A stretch of DNA of 64,000 nt from Azospirillum lipoferum (GCF_024170005.1 NZ_JALJXJ010000011.1:124001-188000); one strand, 5' to 3'; counted from the first letter of the stretch, positions 32,105 through 41,495 are shown. Program-made: numbers and translations. The notes: generated from the letters alone by a model not told the origin.

Positions 32105-34429
32105 TCAGGCGATGCGGCGTAGGCGGTAGGAGCGGCCGCTGGGCGGGCGGGCGCCATATTCGAGGTTCGCATGCTCGCGGGCATTCACCATCGACAGCAC
32201 CGCCCCGCCGATCCGCCCGCCGACCTGCCGCACCTGCTTGATCCCGGCGCTGGCAAGGCTGGAAGCGGTGCGCGCCCAGCGCACGACATAGAGGACGCGG
32301 TCGGCCAGCGGTGCCAGGATCAGCGCGTCCGATACCGACAGCACCGGCGGCGTGTCGAGGACGACCACATCGTAGCGTTCGGCAAGCTCCACCAGCAGCG
32401 ACAGCATGGCCTTGGAACCGAGCAGGATCTGCGGACGGTCGACCGGCCGGCCGGCCGCGATCACCGCCACACGGCGACGGTCGTCGACATGCACCACCTG
32501 ATCGAGCGTCGCGTCGCCTTCCAGCAGGTCGGTCAGCCCCTTGGGCGGACGGACGCCACCGAGAAGCCGGTGGACGGCAGGGCGGCGAGTATCGCAATCG
32601 ACGATGACGACCCGGCGGCCGGTATCGGCCAGGAAGGCGGACAGGGCGACCGCCAGCGTCGTCTTGCCCTCTCCCGCCACAGACGAGGTCAGCATCACCA
32701 CCTCGCCGCCCTTGATGCTGGCCGGCTCGGCCCCGGTGCGGACCAGATGCAGCCGGGCGCAGAGCCGCCAGACAGCCTCGGCGAAGTCGCCGCCACCGGT
32801 GTTGGAATAGGGATCACGATCGGCTTCGGCACTGGCGGACCGCTTGGTCCGGCCCAGCAGCGGCACGATGCCGACGGCGGGCAGGCCCAGCACCGCCTCC
32901 ACCTGATGGGAGCTGTAGACCCCGCGCTGCCGCATGGTGCGCACCAGGGCGACACCGGTGGCGATGGCGCCGCAGACGACGGCTGCCAAGCCGGCCAGTA
33001 CCGCCTTGCCCGGCCCCACCGGCCCGCCCGGAACGGCGGCGGCCGAGACGACGCGCACGTCTGGGGTCATCTCCAGCGCCTGGAGCACCTGGGTTTCCTT
33101 CAGGCGCGTGACGGCGCGGCGATAATTGTCGTCGGACGCATCGGCCTGCCGCTGAAGGTCGCGCAGCTTCACGTCGGCCTGGAGCGTGTCGAAGGATTCC
33201 GTCCGCAGACCTTCAAGACGGCGGGACAGATCCTGGATCTTGGCGACCTGCTGTTCCACCTCGCCCCGCAGGCTGCGGACCACGCGGTCGACCTCGGTGG
33301 CGAGGGTGGCGTTCAGTTCGCGCAACTCCGCGGTCGGCCGGTTCAGCGCCGGGTGGCGGTCGCCGTATTGGGCCCGCAGTTCCGCAAGCTGGGCGTTCAG
33401 CGCCGCCTGACGCTGGCGCAGGGTGGTGATCAGCGGATCACCGCCGATGTCGGCACCGGTCAGCGATTCCGGATTGCCCGGCCGGACAGACTGCAACTGG
33501 CGCAGCCGGGCCTGGGCGTTGGCATGGGCGGTCCGCGCCTCCGCGAGCTGGGCATTGAGGGCAGACATCTCCTCATTCACCAGCGGAGCGTCGCGGCCCT
33601 TCACCAGGCCGGTTTCCGACCGCATCGCCTCGACCGCCGCGCGGCCGGTGGAGGTCATGTCCTGGCGCAGTTCGTCCAGACGGCTTTGCAGCCATTCGCT
33701 GGCGTTCTGGGTGGCCTTGCGCTTCGCCTCCACCTGGAGGGCGAGGTAGGCGTCGGCGACCGCGTTGGCGGCGCGGGCGGCGAGCTGCGGGTCCTTCGCC
33801 TCCACCGTGATGCGGATGGCGCGCGACTGCACGCCGGGGCTGATGCGCAGGTTCTTCTGGAAGGCGTCGGTCAGGCGGGCATTTTCCCTCTCCTGCGCAT
33901 TGCCGGTCGGCGGGGCCGGGCGTGGCGGCGGCGTCACAAGGACGGCCAGCGGTTCCGGCAGCAGCGCTGCCACCTCCGTCAGCAGGGCGCGGCCTTCCTC
34001 CATCAGCGGGGTCAGCAGGCCCGGCTTGTCGGTGGTCGCGGCATATTCCGGTTCCTGTCCCAGGTTCAGCGCTTCCGCCACACGGGCAGCGAGGTCGCGG
34101 GAGCGCAGGATTTCGACCTCCGTGTTGACGGTGTCGAGATAGATCCCCATCGGCTCGGAGACGGACGGGATGTTGATGACGCGGTTCGGATGCGGGTCGA
34201 TCACCACGACGGCGGAGGAACTGTAGAGCGGGGTCATGGCATTGATCAGCAGCAGCGCCGGTAACCACAGCACCGCTGTCAGCCCGAGGATCAGCCATTT
34301 CTGCCGCCACAGCATCTGGGCCAACCGACTGACGTCAACCTTGTCGGCACCCGTTCCGACCGGCGGTGCGACGAAGCCGGCAGCGAACCCGGCCGTGCCT
34401 GACGGCAATCGGTGTTCCGGTGCGTCCAT
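32105..34429 (-). CDS. Polysaccharide co-polymerase/BY-kinase (Wzz-Wzc type)
   Basis: A 774-residue inner-membrane protein controlling chain length and export. A Wzz domain with TM1 near residues 45-65 and a long coiled-coil periplasmic region (about 200-460) leads to TM2 (about 480-500), then a cytoplasmic tyrosine-kinase domain with Walker A SSVAGEGKTTLA (K about 589), Walker A' VVIVDCDTRRP and Walker B VVVLDTPPVL. The C-terminal tail has only two tyrosines (EYGARPPSGRSYRLRR) instead of the usual cluster. The ATG at 34429 has AAGGAG 8 bases upstream. It needs a Wza-type outer-membrane partner, which is not in the window. Confidence 0.9.
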   Translation of the reverse strand: MDAPEHRLPSGTAGFAAGFVAPPVGTGADKVDVSRLAQMLWRQKWLILGLTAVLWLPALLLINAMTPLYSSSAVVVIDPHPNRVINIPSVSEPMGIYLDTVNTEVEILRSRDLAARVAEALNLGQEPEYAATTDKPGLLTPLMEEGRALLTEVAALLPEPLAVLVTPPPRPAPPTGNAQERENARLTDAFQKNLRISPGVQSRAIRITVEAKDPQLAARAANAVADAYLALQVEAKRKATQNASEWLQSRLDELRQDMTSTGRAAVEAMRSETGLVKGRDAPLVNEEMSALNAQLAEARTAHANAQARLRQLQSVRPGNPESLTGADIGGDPLITTLRQRQAALNAQLAELRAQYGDRHPALNRPTAELRELNATLATEVDRVVRSLRGEVEQQVAKIQDLSRRLEGLRTESFDTLQADVKLRDLQRQADASDDNYRRAVTRLKETQVLQALEMTPDVRVVSAAAVPGGPVGPGKAVLAGLAAVVCGAIATGVALVRTMRQRGVYSSHQVEAVLGLPAVGIVPLLGRTKRSASAEADRDPYSNTGGGDFAEAVWRLCARLHLVRTGAEPASIKGGEVVMLTSSVAGEGKTTLAVALSAFLADTGRRVVIVDCDTRRPAVHRLLGGVRPPKGLTDLLEGDATLDQVVHVDDRRRVAVIAAGRPVDRPQILLGSKAMLSLLVELAERYDVVVLDTPPVLSVSDALILAPLADRVLYVVRWARTASSLASAGIKQVRQVGGRIGGAVLSMVNAREHANLEYGARPPSGRSYRLRRIA

Positions 34430-34489
34430 GGGCTGAACTCCTTCCTCTCGGGCGAACTGTGCGCGGTGATGCAAGACGGCTGAGATGGC

Positions 34490-36619
34490 TCAGGCGACCT
34501 CGGCCGGGTCACGGCTGGGCTGGCGGGTATCGTTCGGGGCTTCCGGTGGCAGAACCGGCGGCAGCTTCGGGGGCGTGGAAACGGTATGTCCGGCCTTCGC
34601 CTCCGCCAGGATGCGGGCGTAGCGGGCGACGGTGTTGGGTGTGACGTTGACCAGCGTTCCGGTCCCGCCGCCATTGGCGACGAGTTGGGCGACCTGGAAC
34701 AGCGCGCGCCCCTTCTCCAGAACTTCTCCCGGCAGCATCCACAGGATGGAATCGATGTTGGACGCCAGCCATCCCGGTCGGCCGTCGTGCGTCAGGCGGC
34801 GTTCGGCGGCGCGGACCTGAGTGGTGTTGCGGATGGTGTAGAAGGGGGACCAGCCGTCCCAGTCGCCGGCGGTGAAGGGCAGGGCGACAAAGCCGCCGTC
34901 GGTCACCATCGGCTCGGCGGAGCCGAACCCGGATTTGGTCCACATGTAATCGAAACCGGCGGATTGGACGGCGGCGGCGACCTCCGGCCGCAGGAGACCA
35001 GGGCGGGCGCTGTCATAGGGACGCCACGCCTCGTAAAAGCGGTCGAGCCGGTAGCGGCGCAACGCATTGCCGATCATGCGCCGGGCATCCATTGCCGATG
35101 TGCCGGTTCGGGGGGCTGTGCGCGGCGTGCCTTCCGGTACCGTCTCGACGCTCGCCGCCGGGGTTTCCGATGGGCGCGGGCGGGGGGAGATGCGCAGGAC
35201 GGGCCGCCCCTCCTCCCAATGCAGGCGCGGGGTGCGGCCCGGCACCAGAGGGGAGTCGACCAGCGGCCACCAGCCGCGCGGTATCAGCCCGGGCGGCAGC
35301 ATGGTGGCAATCTCCGCCCGGGCGTCGGTCAGCAGGCGGGCCAGTTCGCCATCCGGCATTTCGCCCTCGGCACAGACGCCGCGGCCGGTGCTGCCCAGCA
35401 GAAGCTCCACCCGGCCCAGCACACCGCCGCGCTCCTCCGGCACCGACAGCAGGGCGAGATCGGCGGGGCTGGACTGAGTCAGGCTGTCGACGGTGACCAC
35501 CAGTCCGCAACGCAGGCCGGTCGCCGCCACCAGATCGAGGATGCGTGGGATGCAGTGCAGCTCGCGGATCATGCCGGACCACAGCACCAGCGTGGTCAGC
35601 ACCCGCCCCTCCGACGCCCAGCGGCGCAGCGTGGCGTCGTCCGGCTCGTAATCGGTGAAGGGGCGTGGCGGCTCGGCGATGCGCAGCGGCACCGCGGCGG
35701 TGCTGGCGAAGGGCGGATCGGGATCGACGATCTGCAACCCGCGGCCCAGCCGGCCCAGCGCGAAGAAGTCGTGATCGTCGAACTGCCGGCCGTAGACCGG
35801 GTCGGCGCCGGCCTGGATCAGGTCCGCGGCACGTTCGATCACGTCGGTCTGCGGCCGGCCGTAGAGCGGCAGCAGGCGCTTGGTCGCCGCCAGCGGCAGT
35901 TGGGCGGCGATCAGGTCGGGGTCGCCCAACAGGGTGCCGTGGCCCCAGCCGGCATGCCGTCGGGCCAGCGCGGCGCTGAAGCTGGCATAGCTCTCCCCCG
36001 CGACCTTGCCCTCGGCTGCGTCGAGACCGCCGGGGAAACCGCGGGCGCGCACCGGGTCGACGCAATGGCCGGTGAAACGCCGGGCGCCCAACGCCTCCAA
36101 CCGGTCCCGCAGTCCGGCATCGGCGCTGATGTCGATGCCGAGGCAGGGGGCCGCCATCAGCTGCGGATAGAGGAACGGCGCCGCAACGATGCCGAGCGGG
36201 GTCTGCGGCGCCATGTCCAGCACCGCGACCTCTTCCGGGATCGGCTGGCCCAGCAGGCGGAAGGCGGTCTCATAGAGTGCGGCCGGATCGGTGCTGCGCA
36301 GGGCGCTTTCGCCTCCCGCCTCCACCACCGGCCACAGAGGAGAAGCCGGGTCGCCCAACGCCACGACACGGAAGCGGGTGGTCAGCCATAGAGCGTGGTC
36401 CAGATGCCGGCCGCCGGCCATCAGGCTGCCGGTGCCGGTCGCCTCGGTGCGGTTACCGTCCTCCCAGCCGCCGAAATGGCGGCCGCTGCGACGCCCGTCG
36501 TAATAGAGGTCGAAGGTCCAGCCGGCGCGTTCCGCCGCGGCGGCCAGCGCCGGCGCCATGGCGACGCGATGCGGGTCGCCGCCATGGGCGAGGAAGAGGA
36601 GAAGGGGCGGTTTCGTCAC
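34490..36619 (-). CDS. Unknown conserved-looking protein in exopolysaccharide operon (709 aa)
   Basis: I do not recognise this protein. It starts with GTG at 36619, overlapping the upstream stop as GTGA, so it is translationally coupled. The N-terminal third (LLLFLAHGGDPHRVAMAPALAAAAERAGWTFDLY; PQLMAAPCLGIDI) resembles a Rossmann/GT-B-like acceptor fold. The middle has a second segment (LTTLVLWSGMIRELHCIPRILDLVAATGLRCGLVVTVDSLT) and a proline-rich linker. The C-terminal 200 residues (MIGNALRRYRLDRFYEAWRPYDSARPGLLRPEVA; FDYMWTKSGFGSAEP) resemble a deacetylase-like or barrel module. There is no signal peptide and no membrane segment. A cytoplasmic role in polymer modification or assembly is inferred only from position. 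Confidence 0.7.
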   Translation of the reverse strand: MTKPPLLLFLAHGGDPHRVAMAPALAAAAERAGWTFDLYYDGRRSGRHFGGWEDGNRTEATGTGSLMAGGRHLDHALWLTTRFRVVALGDPASPLWPVVEAGGESALRSTDPAALYETAFRLLGQPIPEEVAVLDMAPQTPLGIVAAPFLYPQLMAAPCLGIDISADAGLRDRLEALGARRFTGHCVDPVRARGFPGGLDAAEGKVAGESYASFSAALARRHAGWGHGTLLGDPDLIAAQLPLAATKRLLPLYGRPQTDVIERAADLIQAGADPVYGRQFDDHDFFALGRLGRGLQIVDPDPPFASTAAVPLRIAEPPRPFTDYEPDDATLRRWASEGRVLTTLVLWSGMIRELHCIPRILDLVAATGLRCGLVVTVDSLTQSSPADLALLSVPEERGGVLGRVELLLGSTGRGVCAEGEMPDGELARLLTDARAEIATMLPPGLIPRGWWPLVDSPLVPGRTPRLHWEEGRPVLRISPRPRPSETPAASVETVPEGTPRTAPRTGTSAMDARRMIGNALRRYRLDRFYEAWRPYDSARPGLLRPEVAAAVQSAGFDYMWTKSGFGSAEPMVTDGGFVALPFTAGDWDGWSPFYTIRNTTQVRAAERRLTHDGRPGWLASNIDSILWMLPGEVLEKGRALFQVAQLVANGGGTGTLVNVTPNTVARYARILAEAKAGHTVSTPPKLPPVLPPEAPNDTRQPSRDPAEVA

Positions 36620-38466
36620 GATGCGTGCCCCTCCGACCCTTTGCCGCCGCGCCGGCACCACCACAGATGCCACTTCGCCACCCCCGGCGGGCCGAAATGA
36701 TCGGTCTTCTGCAGGGTCAGGCCGGTGGCGGCGATGGCCTTGCGCATCTCCGGCGCCCAATGGTGGCGGACCAGCGCCTTCCATTCCGGCAGCACGCCGT
36801 GGCAGCGCATGGTCGCCAGCAGCCGGTCCGGCCGCCACCGGTAGTAGCGGGGATAGGCGATCACCCACAGCGGATTCGCATTGGTGGTGTCGCAGGCGAT
36901 CCGGCCACCGGGCTTGACCACCCGTTGCAGCTCGCGCACGCCGGCCTCCAGGTCCGGCAGATGGCAGAGCAGATCCATGGCGATGACGAGGTCGAAGCTG
37001 TCGTCGGGGAAGGGCAGCTTGCGGGCGTCGGCCTGCTGGACGGTTAGGGCGGGGAAGCGTTCCTTCGCCTCCGCCAGCATGTCATGCGAGATGTCGACCA
37101 GCGTCACGTCGTGCCGGCCGGCGAACGGTCCGGTGATGCGACCGTACCCGCCGCCGACATCGAGGATGCGCATCCGCGGCAGCCGTTCCAGCTCCGCCGC
37201 CACCGCGCGCCGCTTCTCGTCATAGATGCGGTAGAAGGGGGTGGTCGGGTGGTCGGGGCGGAAATGACGGCGGTAGCCGTTATTGTAGATACCGGAGCCG
37301 GCGGCCTGCGTGCGCTCGGCCTTGGCATTCTCCAGCAGAGCGGCAACCCGGGCGGCGACGGTGTCGACGTCGAAGCTCTTCGCGTGCTCCAGACCGGCCG
37401 CGGCGACCGCCTTCAGCCCGTCGGGGTCGGCCAGCCGGGCGATCAGCATGTCGCGCAACGGTTCCGCCTCCCCGGGCGGGACCAGCCAGCCGGTACGGCC
37501 ATGCTCGATGATCTCCGGGAAGCCGCCGCAGTCGCTGGCGACCACCGGCACGCCGAGCGCCATCGCCTCCACCACAACGAAACCGAAGCTTTCCCACAGG
37601 GAGGGGACGACCGCCATTTCCGCCCGCGCCACCACGGCCAGCGCGTCGTTGCGCGGCAGGGCACCAGTGAAATGAACACGGCCGGCGACCGGCGCCACGT
37701 CGCGGCGGAACTGGTCGATCACGGCGGCGCTGGCCGGATCCTCTCCGCCGATCATCATCAGATGCAGGTCGGGGTTGGCGGCCAGCACGCTTGGTATGGC
37801 ACGGCCCAGCGTGGCGATGCCCTTACGCCCCTCCAGACGGCCGAAGAAGGCGATGAAGCGCTTCGGCAGCTCGATCGGCGGTTCGGCCGTCTGGTTCACC
37901 GCCACCGCGGCAAGGTCGATGCTGTTGGGGATGACCTGGATTAGCTCCGGCGGGATGCGCCAGTAATCGGCAACCCGCCGGGCGATGGCGCGGGTGGAGG
38001 CGTAGATCGCCGCACTGCGCTTGGTCTGGTCGCGTTCCAGCGCGTTCAACAGATGGGTGTGCGGCACCCAGGGCTGGCTGTTGGTGTCCATCACCAGCCC
38101 GGTCGGCGTCGCCAGCCGCGTCACCACCGGAATCGTGCTGAAGCGGGTCAGCCACCAGGCGTCGGCATCGAACTCCGCCGCATGAACGACGTCGGGACGG
38201 AAGGCGCGGACGGCATCGGCCAGCCGGCGGTTGGTGCGGAAGCGGTCCAGCACCGCCTGCACGCGCGGACCCGGATCGACGCGCTGCACCGTCACGCCGT
38301 CCTCGATGGCGGTGCCGGCCGGCAGGCCGCCGGCCTTCCATGGGGTCACCACCTGAACGGTATGGCCGAGCCGTGCCAGCGCACGGGCCATCGTGTGGGT
38401 GTGCGTGGCGATACCGCCGAGCTTTTCGCCGGGTGGGTATTCGGGCGTCAAGAGCGACAGTCGCAT
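36616..38466 (-). CDS. Fused glycosyltransferase family 4-SAM methyltransferase
   Basis: A 616-residue two-domain protein. Residues 1-400 are a GT4 transferase: LLTPEYPPGEKLGGIATHTHTMARAL, NSIDLAAVAVN, FFGRLEGRKGIATL and PSLWESFGFVVVEAMALGVPVVASDCGG. Residues about 415-616 are a class I methyltransferase with motif I ILDVGGGYGRITG, an acidic VTLVDIS strand and motif IV FDLVIAMDLLCHLPDL. The link suggests adding a sugar and methylating it, or capping the chain. GAGGAAA precedes the ATG at 38466. Its stop overlaps the next gene by GTGA. Confidence 0.88.
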   Translation of the reverse strand: MRLSLLTPEYPPGEKLGGIATHTHTMARALARLGHTVQVVTPWKAGGLPAGTAIEDGVTVQRVDPGPRVQAVLDRFRTNRRLADAVRAFRPDVVHAAEFDADAWWLTRFSTIPVVTRLATPTGLVMDTNSQPWVPHTHLLNALERDQTKRSAAIYASTRAIARRVADYWRIPPELIQVIPNSIDLAAVAVNQTAEPPIELPKRFIAFFGRLEGRKGIATLGRAIPSVLAANPDLHLMMIGGEDPASAAVIDQFRRDVAPVAGRVHFTGALPRNDALAVVARAEMAVVPSLWESFGFVVVEAMALGVPVVASDCGGFPEIIEHGRTGWLVPPGEAEPLRDMLIARLADPDGLKAVAAAGLEHAKSFDVDTVAARVAALLENAKAERTQAAGSGIYNNGYRRHFRPDHPTTPFYRIYDEKRRAVAAELERLPRMRILDVGGGYGRITGPFAGRHDVTLVDISHDMLAEAKERFPALTVQQADARKLPFPDDSFDLVIAMDLLCHLPDLEAGVRELQRVVKPGGRIACDTTNANPLWVIAYPRYYRWRPDRLLATMRCHGVLPEWKALVRHHWAPEMRKAIAATGLTLQKTDHFGPPGVAKWHLWWCRRGGKGSEGHAS

Positions 38467-38507
38467 TGCGGTTTCCTCAGTTCCTGGAGAATTTCCGGTG
38501 GGTTCGG

Positions 38508-39893
38508 TCACTTGCCCGCAGGGCCGGCCGTGCTGGCGACCGTGCTGGCGGCCGGGGATGCGGTTACCGACGAGGGCTTGTCGAACAGGCGCCGCGGCAA
38601 GGCTGCGAGCATCGCCGGGTCGGGAAGGAAGACGCGCCAGGACAGCCCGGTCGCCCGGCGATAGAGCGCAGCCGCGGTGGCAAACACCAGCGTGTAGGCG
38701 ACGGTGGAAACGATGGCTGCGGCCAGGATCCCGCCGCTGCGCAGGAACAGCAGCAGCCCGCCGAGCGTGACCACCATGCCCAGCAGATTGGCCAGGGTGG
38801 CGGTGAAGGGCCGGTTCTCCGCATAGAGCCCGTTCAGCAGGATGGATGCGGCGGCATAAAGAACCGCACCCGGCAACAGCAGCCGCAGTGGAAGCGCGCT
38901 GTCGGCGAAGTACGGGCCATAGACCAGCCTGATTGCGATGTCGGCGAAGACGAACAGGCCGCCGCCCAGCAGTCCGCCGATGGCGAAGGTTGCCTGAAGG
39001 CTGTTCAGCACCAATTCGCGCCCCGACTGGCCCCGCCGGGTGGCGGCGGGCATGACCACGGTGGCGAGTGCGCCGGACAGGCTCACGATCAGCCAGGACA
39101 AGCTGGTCGCCAGGGCATAGAGTCCGACCTGGGCCGCCGGGAGGAAGGCCGGAATGATCAGCAGGTCCAGCCGCTGGGTGATGACGCCGCCCACCACGTC
39201 GCCGTGGGTGCGCAGGGCATACCAGACGGTCTGTCGCCCGAGCAGGAAGTCCGGCCGGCCGAAGCCGTGGCGGCGGACCAGCAGCGTGGCCGCCGCCACC
39301 AGCACCAGCGTGCTCATCGCCCCCTGGACGATGACGGCGGCCTCCACCGTGAAATGGCCGGCGGCCCACAGCAGGGCATAGAGGATGGCTACCCCGGCCG
39401 GCTGGATGAAGTTCAGCGCGTTGAAGCTGCGGAAATCCTGGTCGCCCAGGATCAGCCCCAGCATCAGCTCCGACAGCAGGGCCATGGCGATCATCGGCAG
39501 ATAGAGCCGTGCCAGCTCCAGCGTCTCCGCCGGCTGGGCCGCCAGCAGCGTCGGCAGCAGCAGATGGCCGATACCGATCGCCAGCGCCGCCACCGGAAGC
39601 AGGATCAGCGTCCAGGTGCTGAGCAGCCGCCCGCCGGCGGCATGATCCCGCGACAGCGCATAGGTCACCGCCTTGCCGCAGCCCATGCCGAACAGCCAGC
39701 CCAGCAGTTGCACCGTGGTCAGCACCGCGGTCAGCGCCCCCCGGCCGTCCGGGCCGATGGTGCGAGCGACCAGGATGCCGGTCAGCAGCCCCAGCCCCAT
39801 CGTCGCGGCGGTGACGAGCACCGTCGCAACACCATGCCGGGCGAAGCCGGTCCGCTGTTTCGCCGACCTTATGCCGATCAAACCCTTCAGCAT
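38508..39893 (-). CDS. Polysaccharide flippase of the MATE/MOP (Wzx-like) family
   Basis: A 461-residue polytopic membrane protein with about 12-14 hydrophobic helices, beginning with a GVATVLVTAATMGLGLLTGILVAR helix and RTIGPDGRGALTAV, a Wzx-type signature. It would flip the lipid-linked repeat unit to the periplasm. ATG at 39893 is chosen (GGGGGTG about 10 bases upstream); earlier in-frame codons lie in a region without homology. It is the first gene of the ten-gene minus-strand operon and so follows the operon promoter in the AT-rich gap. Confidence 0.85.
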   Translation of the reverse strand: MLKGLIGIRSAKQRTGFARHGVATVLVTAATMGLGLLTGILVARTIGPDGRGALTAVLTTVQLLGWLFGMGCGKAVTYALSRDHAAGGRLLSTWTLILLPVAALAIGIGHLLLPTLLAAQPAETLELARLYLPMIAMALLSELMLGLILGDQDFRSFNALNFIQPAGVAILYALLWAAGHFTVEAAVIVQGAMSTLVLVAAATLLVRRHGFGRPDFLLGRQTVWYALRTHGDVVGGVITQRLDLLIIPAFLPAAQVGLYALATSLSWLIVSLSGALATVVMPAATRRGQSGRELVLNSLQATFAIGGLLGGGLFVFADIAIRLVYGPYFADSALPLRLLLPGAVLYAAASILLNGLYAENRPFTATLANLLGMVVTLGGLLLFLRSGGILAAAIVSTVAYTLVFATAAALYRRATGLSWRVFLPDPAMLAALPRRLFDKPSSVTASPAASTVASTAGPAGK

Positions 39894-40377
39894 CGCGCCG
39901 TCACCCCCGTTGATGCCTTTGACGTCTGCGCACTGCGTCCCCCCGATTTGTCGGTTCTTGTTCTGGTTGCAGGCACGATCCCGATTTGACGCAACCATCA
40001 TCGGTGCACTTTTTCGGGTGAAGAATTGCTTGGCCTACCAACGTTTCCCGATAAGTCGAAAAGTTATCGGGAAGAGGAACAACGATAAAAAGCCGCCGTT
40101 ATTGGTATCAGCGGGCATTATTTGTTGTGCGTTGCAAACAAGACGGTAGTGGGGTGTTGGGCCAGGGTCAACGCCGCTTTCGGAACTGTTCTTCCCACAC
40201 ACCAGGGGAGTATTTTTCTTTGAACATCCGTTGGCCAGAACCGGGAGTCCTAGCGTATCTTTCGGGCACTGGTTATCGGCGACGCCCATTGTCCGGCATC
40301 GGGGGTAACCCGTTGCCGGACAGATCATACACGGGTGGGGAAGAGGAAACGCCGTAGCGCTCCGGCCGTCGTTGCCG
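39894..40377. promoter_or_regulatory. Leader region of exopolysaccharide operon
   Basis: 484 bases between the flippase start and the stop of the LacI-type gene. Bases 40000-40300 are AT-richer than the surroundings and include the inverted repeat listed separately. No gene with a ribosome site was found. The promoter of the operon is expected here. Confidence 0.5.
40045..40073. promoter_or_regulatory. Perfect inverted repeat upstream of exopolysaccharide operon
   Basis: TTCCCGATAA and TTATCGGGAA are separated by 9 bases. The element lies about 150 bases before the flippase start and could be an operator or a leader hairpin. The arm length and A/T content suit a DNA-binding dimer. Confidence 0.45.
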
Positions 40378-41391
40378 TCAGTCGGCGTCGGCCATGCGCG
40401 CGGCGGTGGAGCCGCGTACGACGCAGGTGCCACCCAGGACGAGGCGCCGGCTGGGGCGATCCGGCGCCTCCAGCCGTTCGAACAGCAGGGCCATGGCGGA
40501 CTGGCCGATGTCCTGCACCGGCTGCTCGATGACGGTCAGGCCGGGGCCGACCAGTTCGGTCCAGGGTTCATTGTCGAAACCGGCGACCGCAATCCCGTCG
40601 GGGATCGTCAGCTTCAGCCGGCGGGCGGCCTTGACCACGCCCATCAGAAACAGGCTGTTGCTGACGATGAAGGCCTCCGGTCGGTCGCGTTGCCCCATCC
40701 ACTCCACCACCGCCGCCTCCGCAGCGTCGGCATGGGGGGCGAGGAAGCGAGCCGCCGGGGTCAGGCCGCGGACCGTCATGGCGGCCTGATAGCCCTCATG
40801 GCGCTCCTGGCCGGTGGTGCTGGTGTTGCCGAACAGGCCGGCGATCCGGCGATAGCCCTGGGCGTGCAGATGCTCCACCAGCAGCGCCGCGGCGCGCGGG
40901 TTGTCCAGTACTACCGCATCATGCCGGCCGGTCGGCGCATTGCGGTCGATCAGCACGACCGGAAAGTCGAGGTCCAGACCGTCCAGCCGGTCGAGCATCG
41001 CGCGGGTCGGGGCGAAGATCAGGCCGGTGATCCGCTCTTCCTGCATCAGGCGCAGATACAGCTCCTCCCGCTCCGGATTCTCGTCGCTGTTGCACAGGAT
41101 GACGCGCATGCCGGCGCGATAGGCCGCGTCCTCCACCGCGCGGCTGACGGCGGTGAAAAAGGGGTTGCGGATGTCCGACACCACCAGTCCGATGGTCTGC
41201 GAATGCTGGGACCGCAGGCGCCGCGCCGACAGGTTGGGGCGGTAGCCGGTGGCGCGCACGGCATCCTCAACCCGCTTGCGCAGAGCATCGCTGACCGGAC
41301 CGTTGCTCAGCACCCGCGACACGGTGGCGACCGACACCCCGGCGGCCAGGGCCACGTCCTTGATGCTGGCGATTTTTCCCGAGACGCTCAT
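40378..41391 (-). CDS. LacI-family transcriptional regulator (probable fructose operon repressor)
   Basis: A 337-residue repressor. The N-terminal helix-turn-helix is IASIKDVALAAGVSVATVSRVLSNG, followed by the YRPNLSARRLRSQ hinge, then a periplasmic-binding-protein-type effector domain (QTIGLVVSDIRNPFF, GLIFAPTRA, VVLIDRN, GYRRIAGLFGN, IAVAGFDNEPW). The ATG at 41391 begins just before the first helix; an open frame continues upstream but runs through an operator. It is divergent from fruBKA with two matching operator-like sites between, which makes fructose-1-phosphate or a related sugar phosphate the probable effector. Confidence 0.87.
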   Translation of the reverse strand: MSVSGKIASIKDVALAAGVSVATVSRVLSNGPVSDALRKRVEDAVRATGYRPNLSARRLRSQHSQTIGLVVSDIRNPFFTAVSRAVEDAAYRAGMRVILCNSDENPEREELYLRLMQEERITGLIFAPTRAMLDRLDGLDLDFPVVLIDRNAPTGRHDAVVLDNPRAAALLVEHLHAQGYRRIAGLFGNTSTTGQERHEGYQAAMTVRGLTPAARFLAPHADAAEAAVVEWMGQRDRPEAFIVSNSLFLMGVVKAARRLKLTIPDGIAVAGFDNEPWTELVGPGLTVIEQPVQDIGQSAMALLFERLEAPDRPSRRLVLGGTCVVRGSTAARMADAD

Positions 41392-41475
41392 GTCCAGACC
41401 GATCGTGTGGAAGGTGTCCCGATTTGGGGAAGCGACCTTAGCCTTGAGGGCCGAGGATGACCAGGGCGGCGCGAT

Positions 41476-41495
41476 ATCTGAAAACGTTTCCAGAT
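41476..41495. promoter_or_regulatory. Operator-like palindrome, site 1
   Basis: A 20-bp palindrome built on CTGAAAACGTTTCCAG with only one mismatched base pair, of the form recognised by LacI/FruR-type regulators (AAACGTTT core). It lies 85 bases upstream of the regulator start, so autoregulation is likely. Confidence 0.6.
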
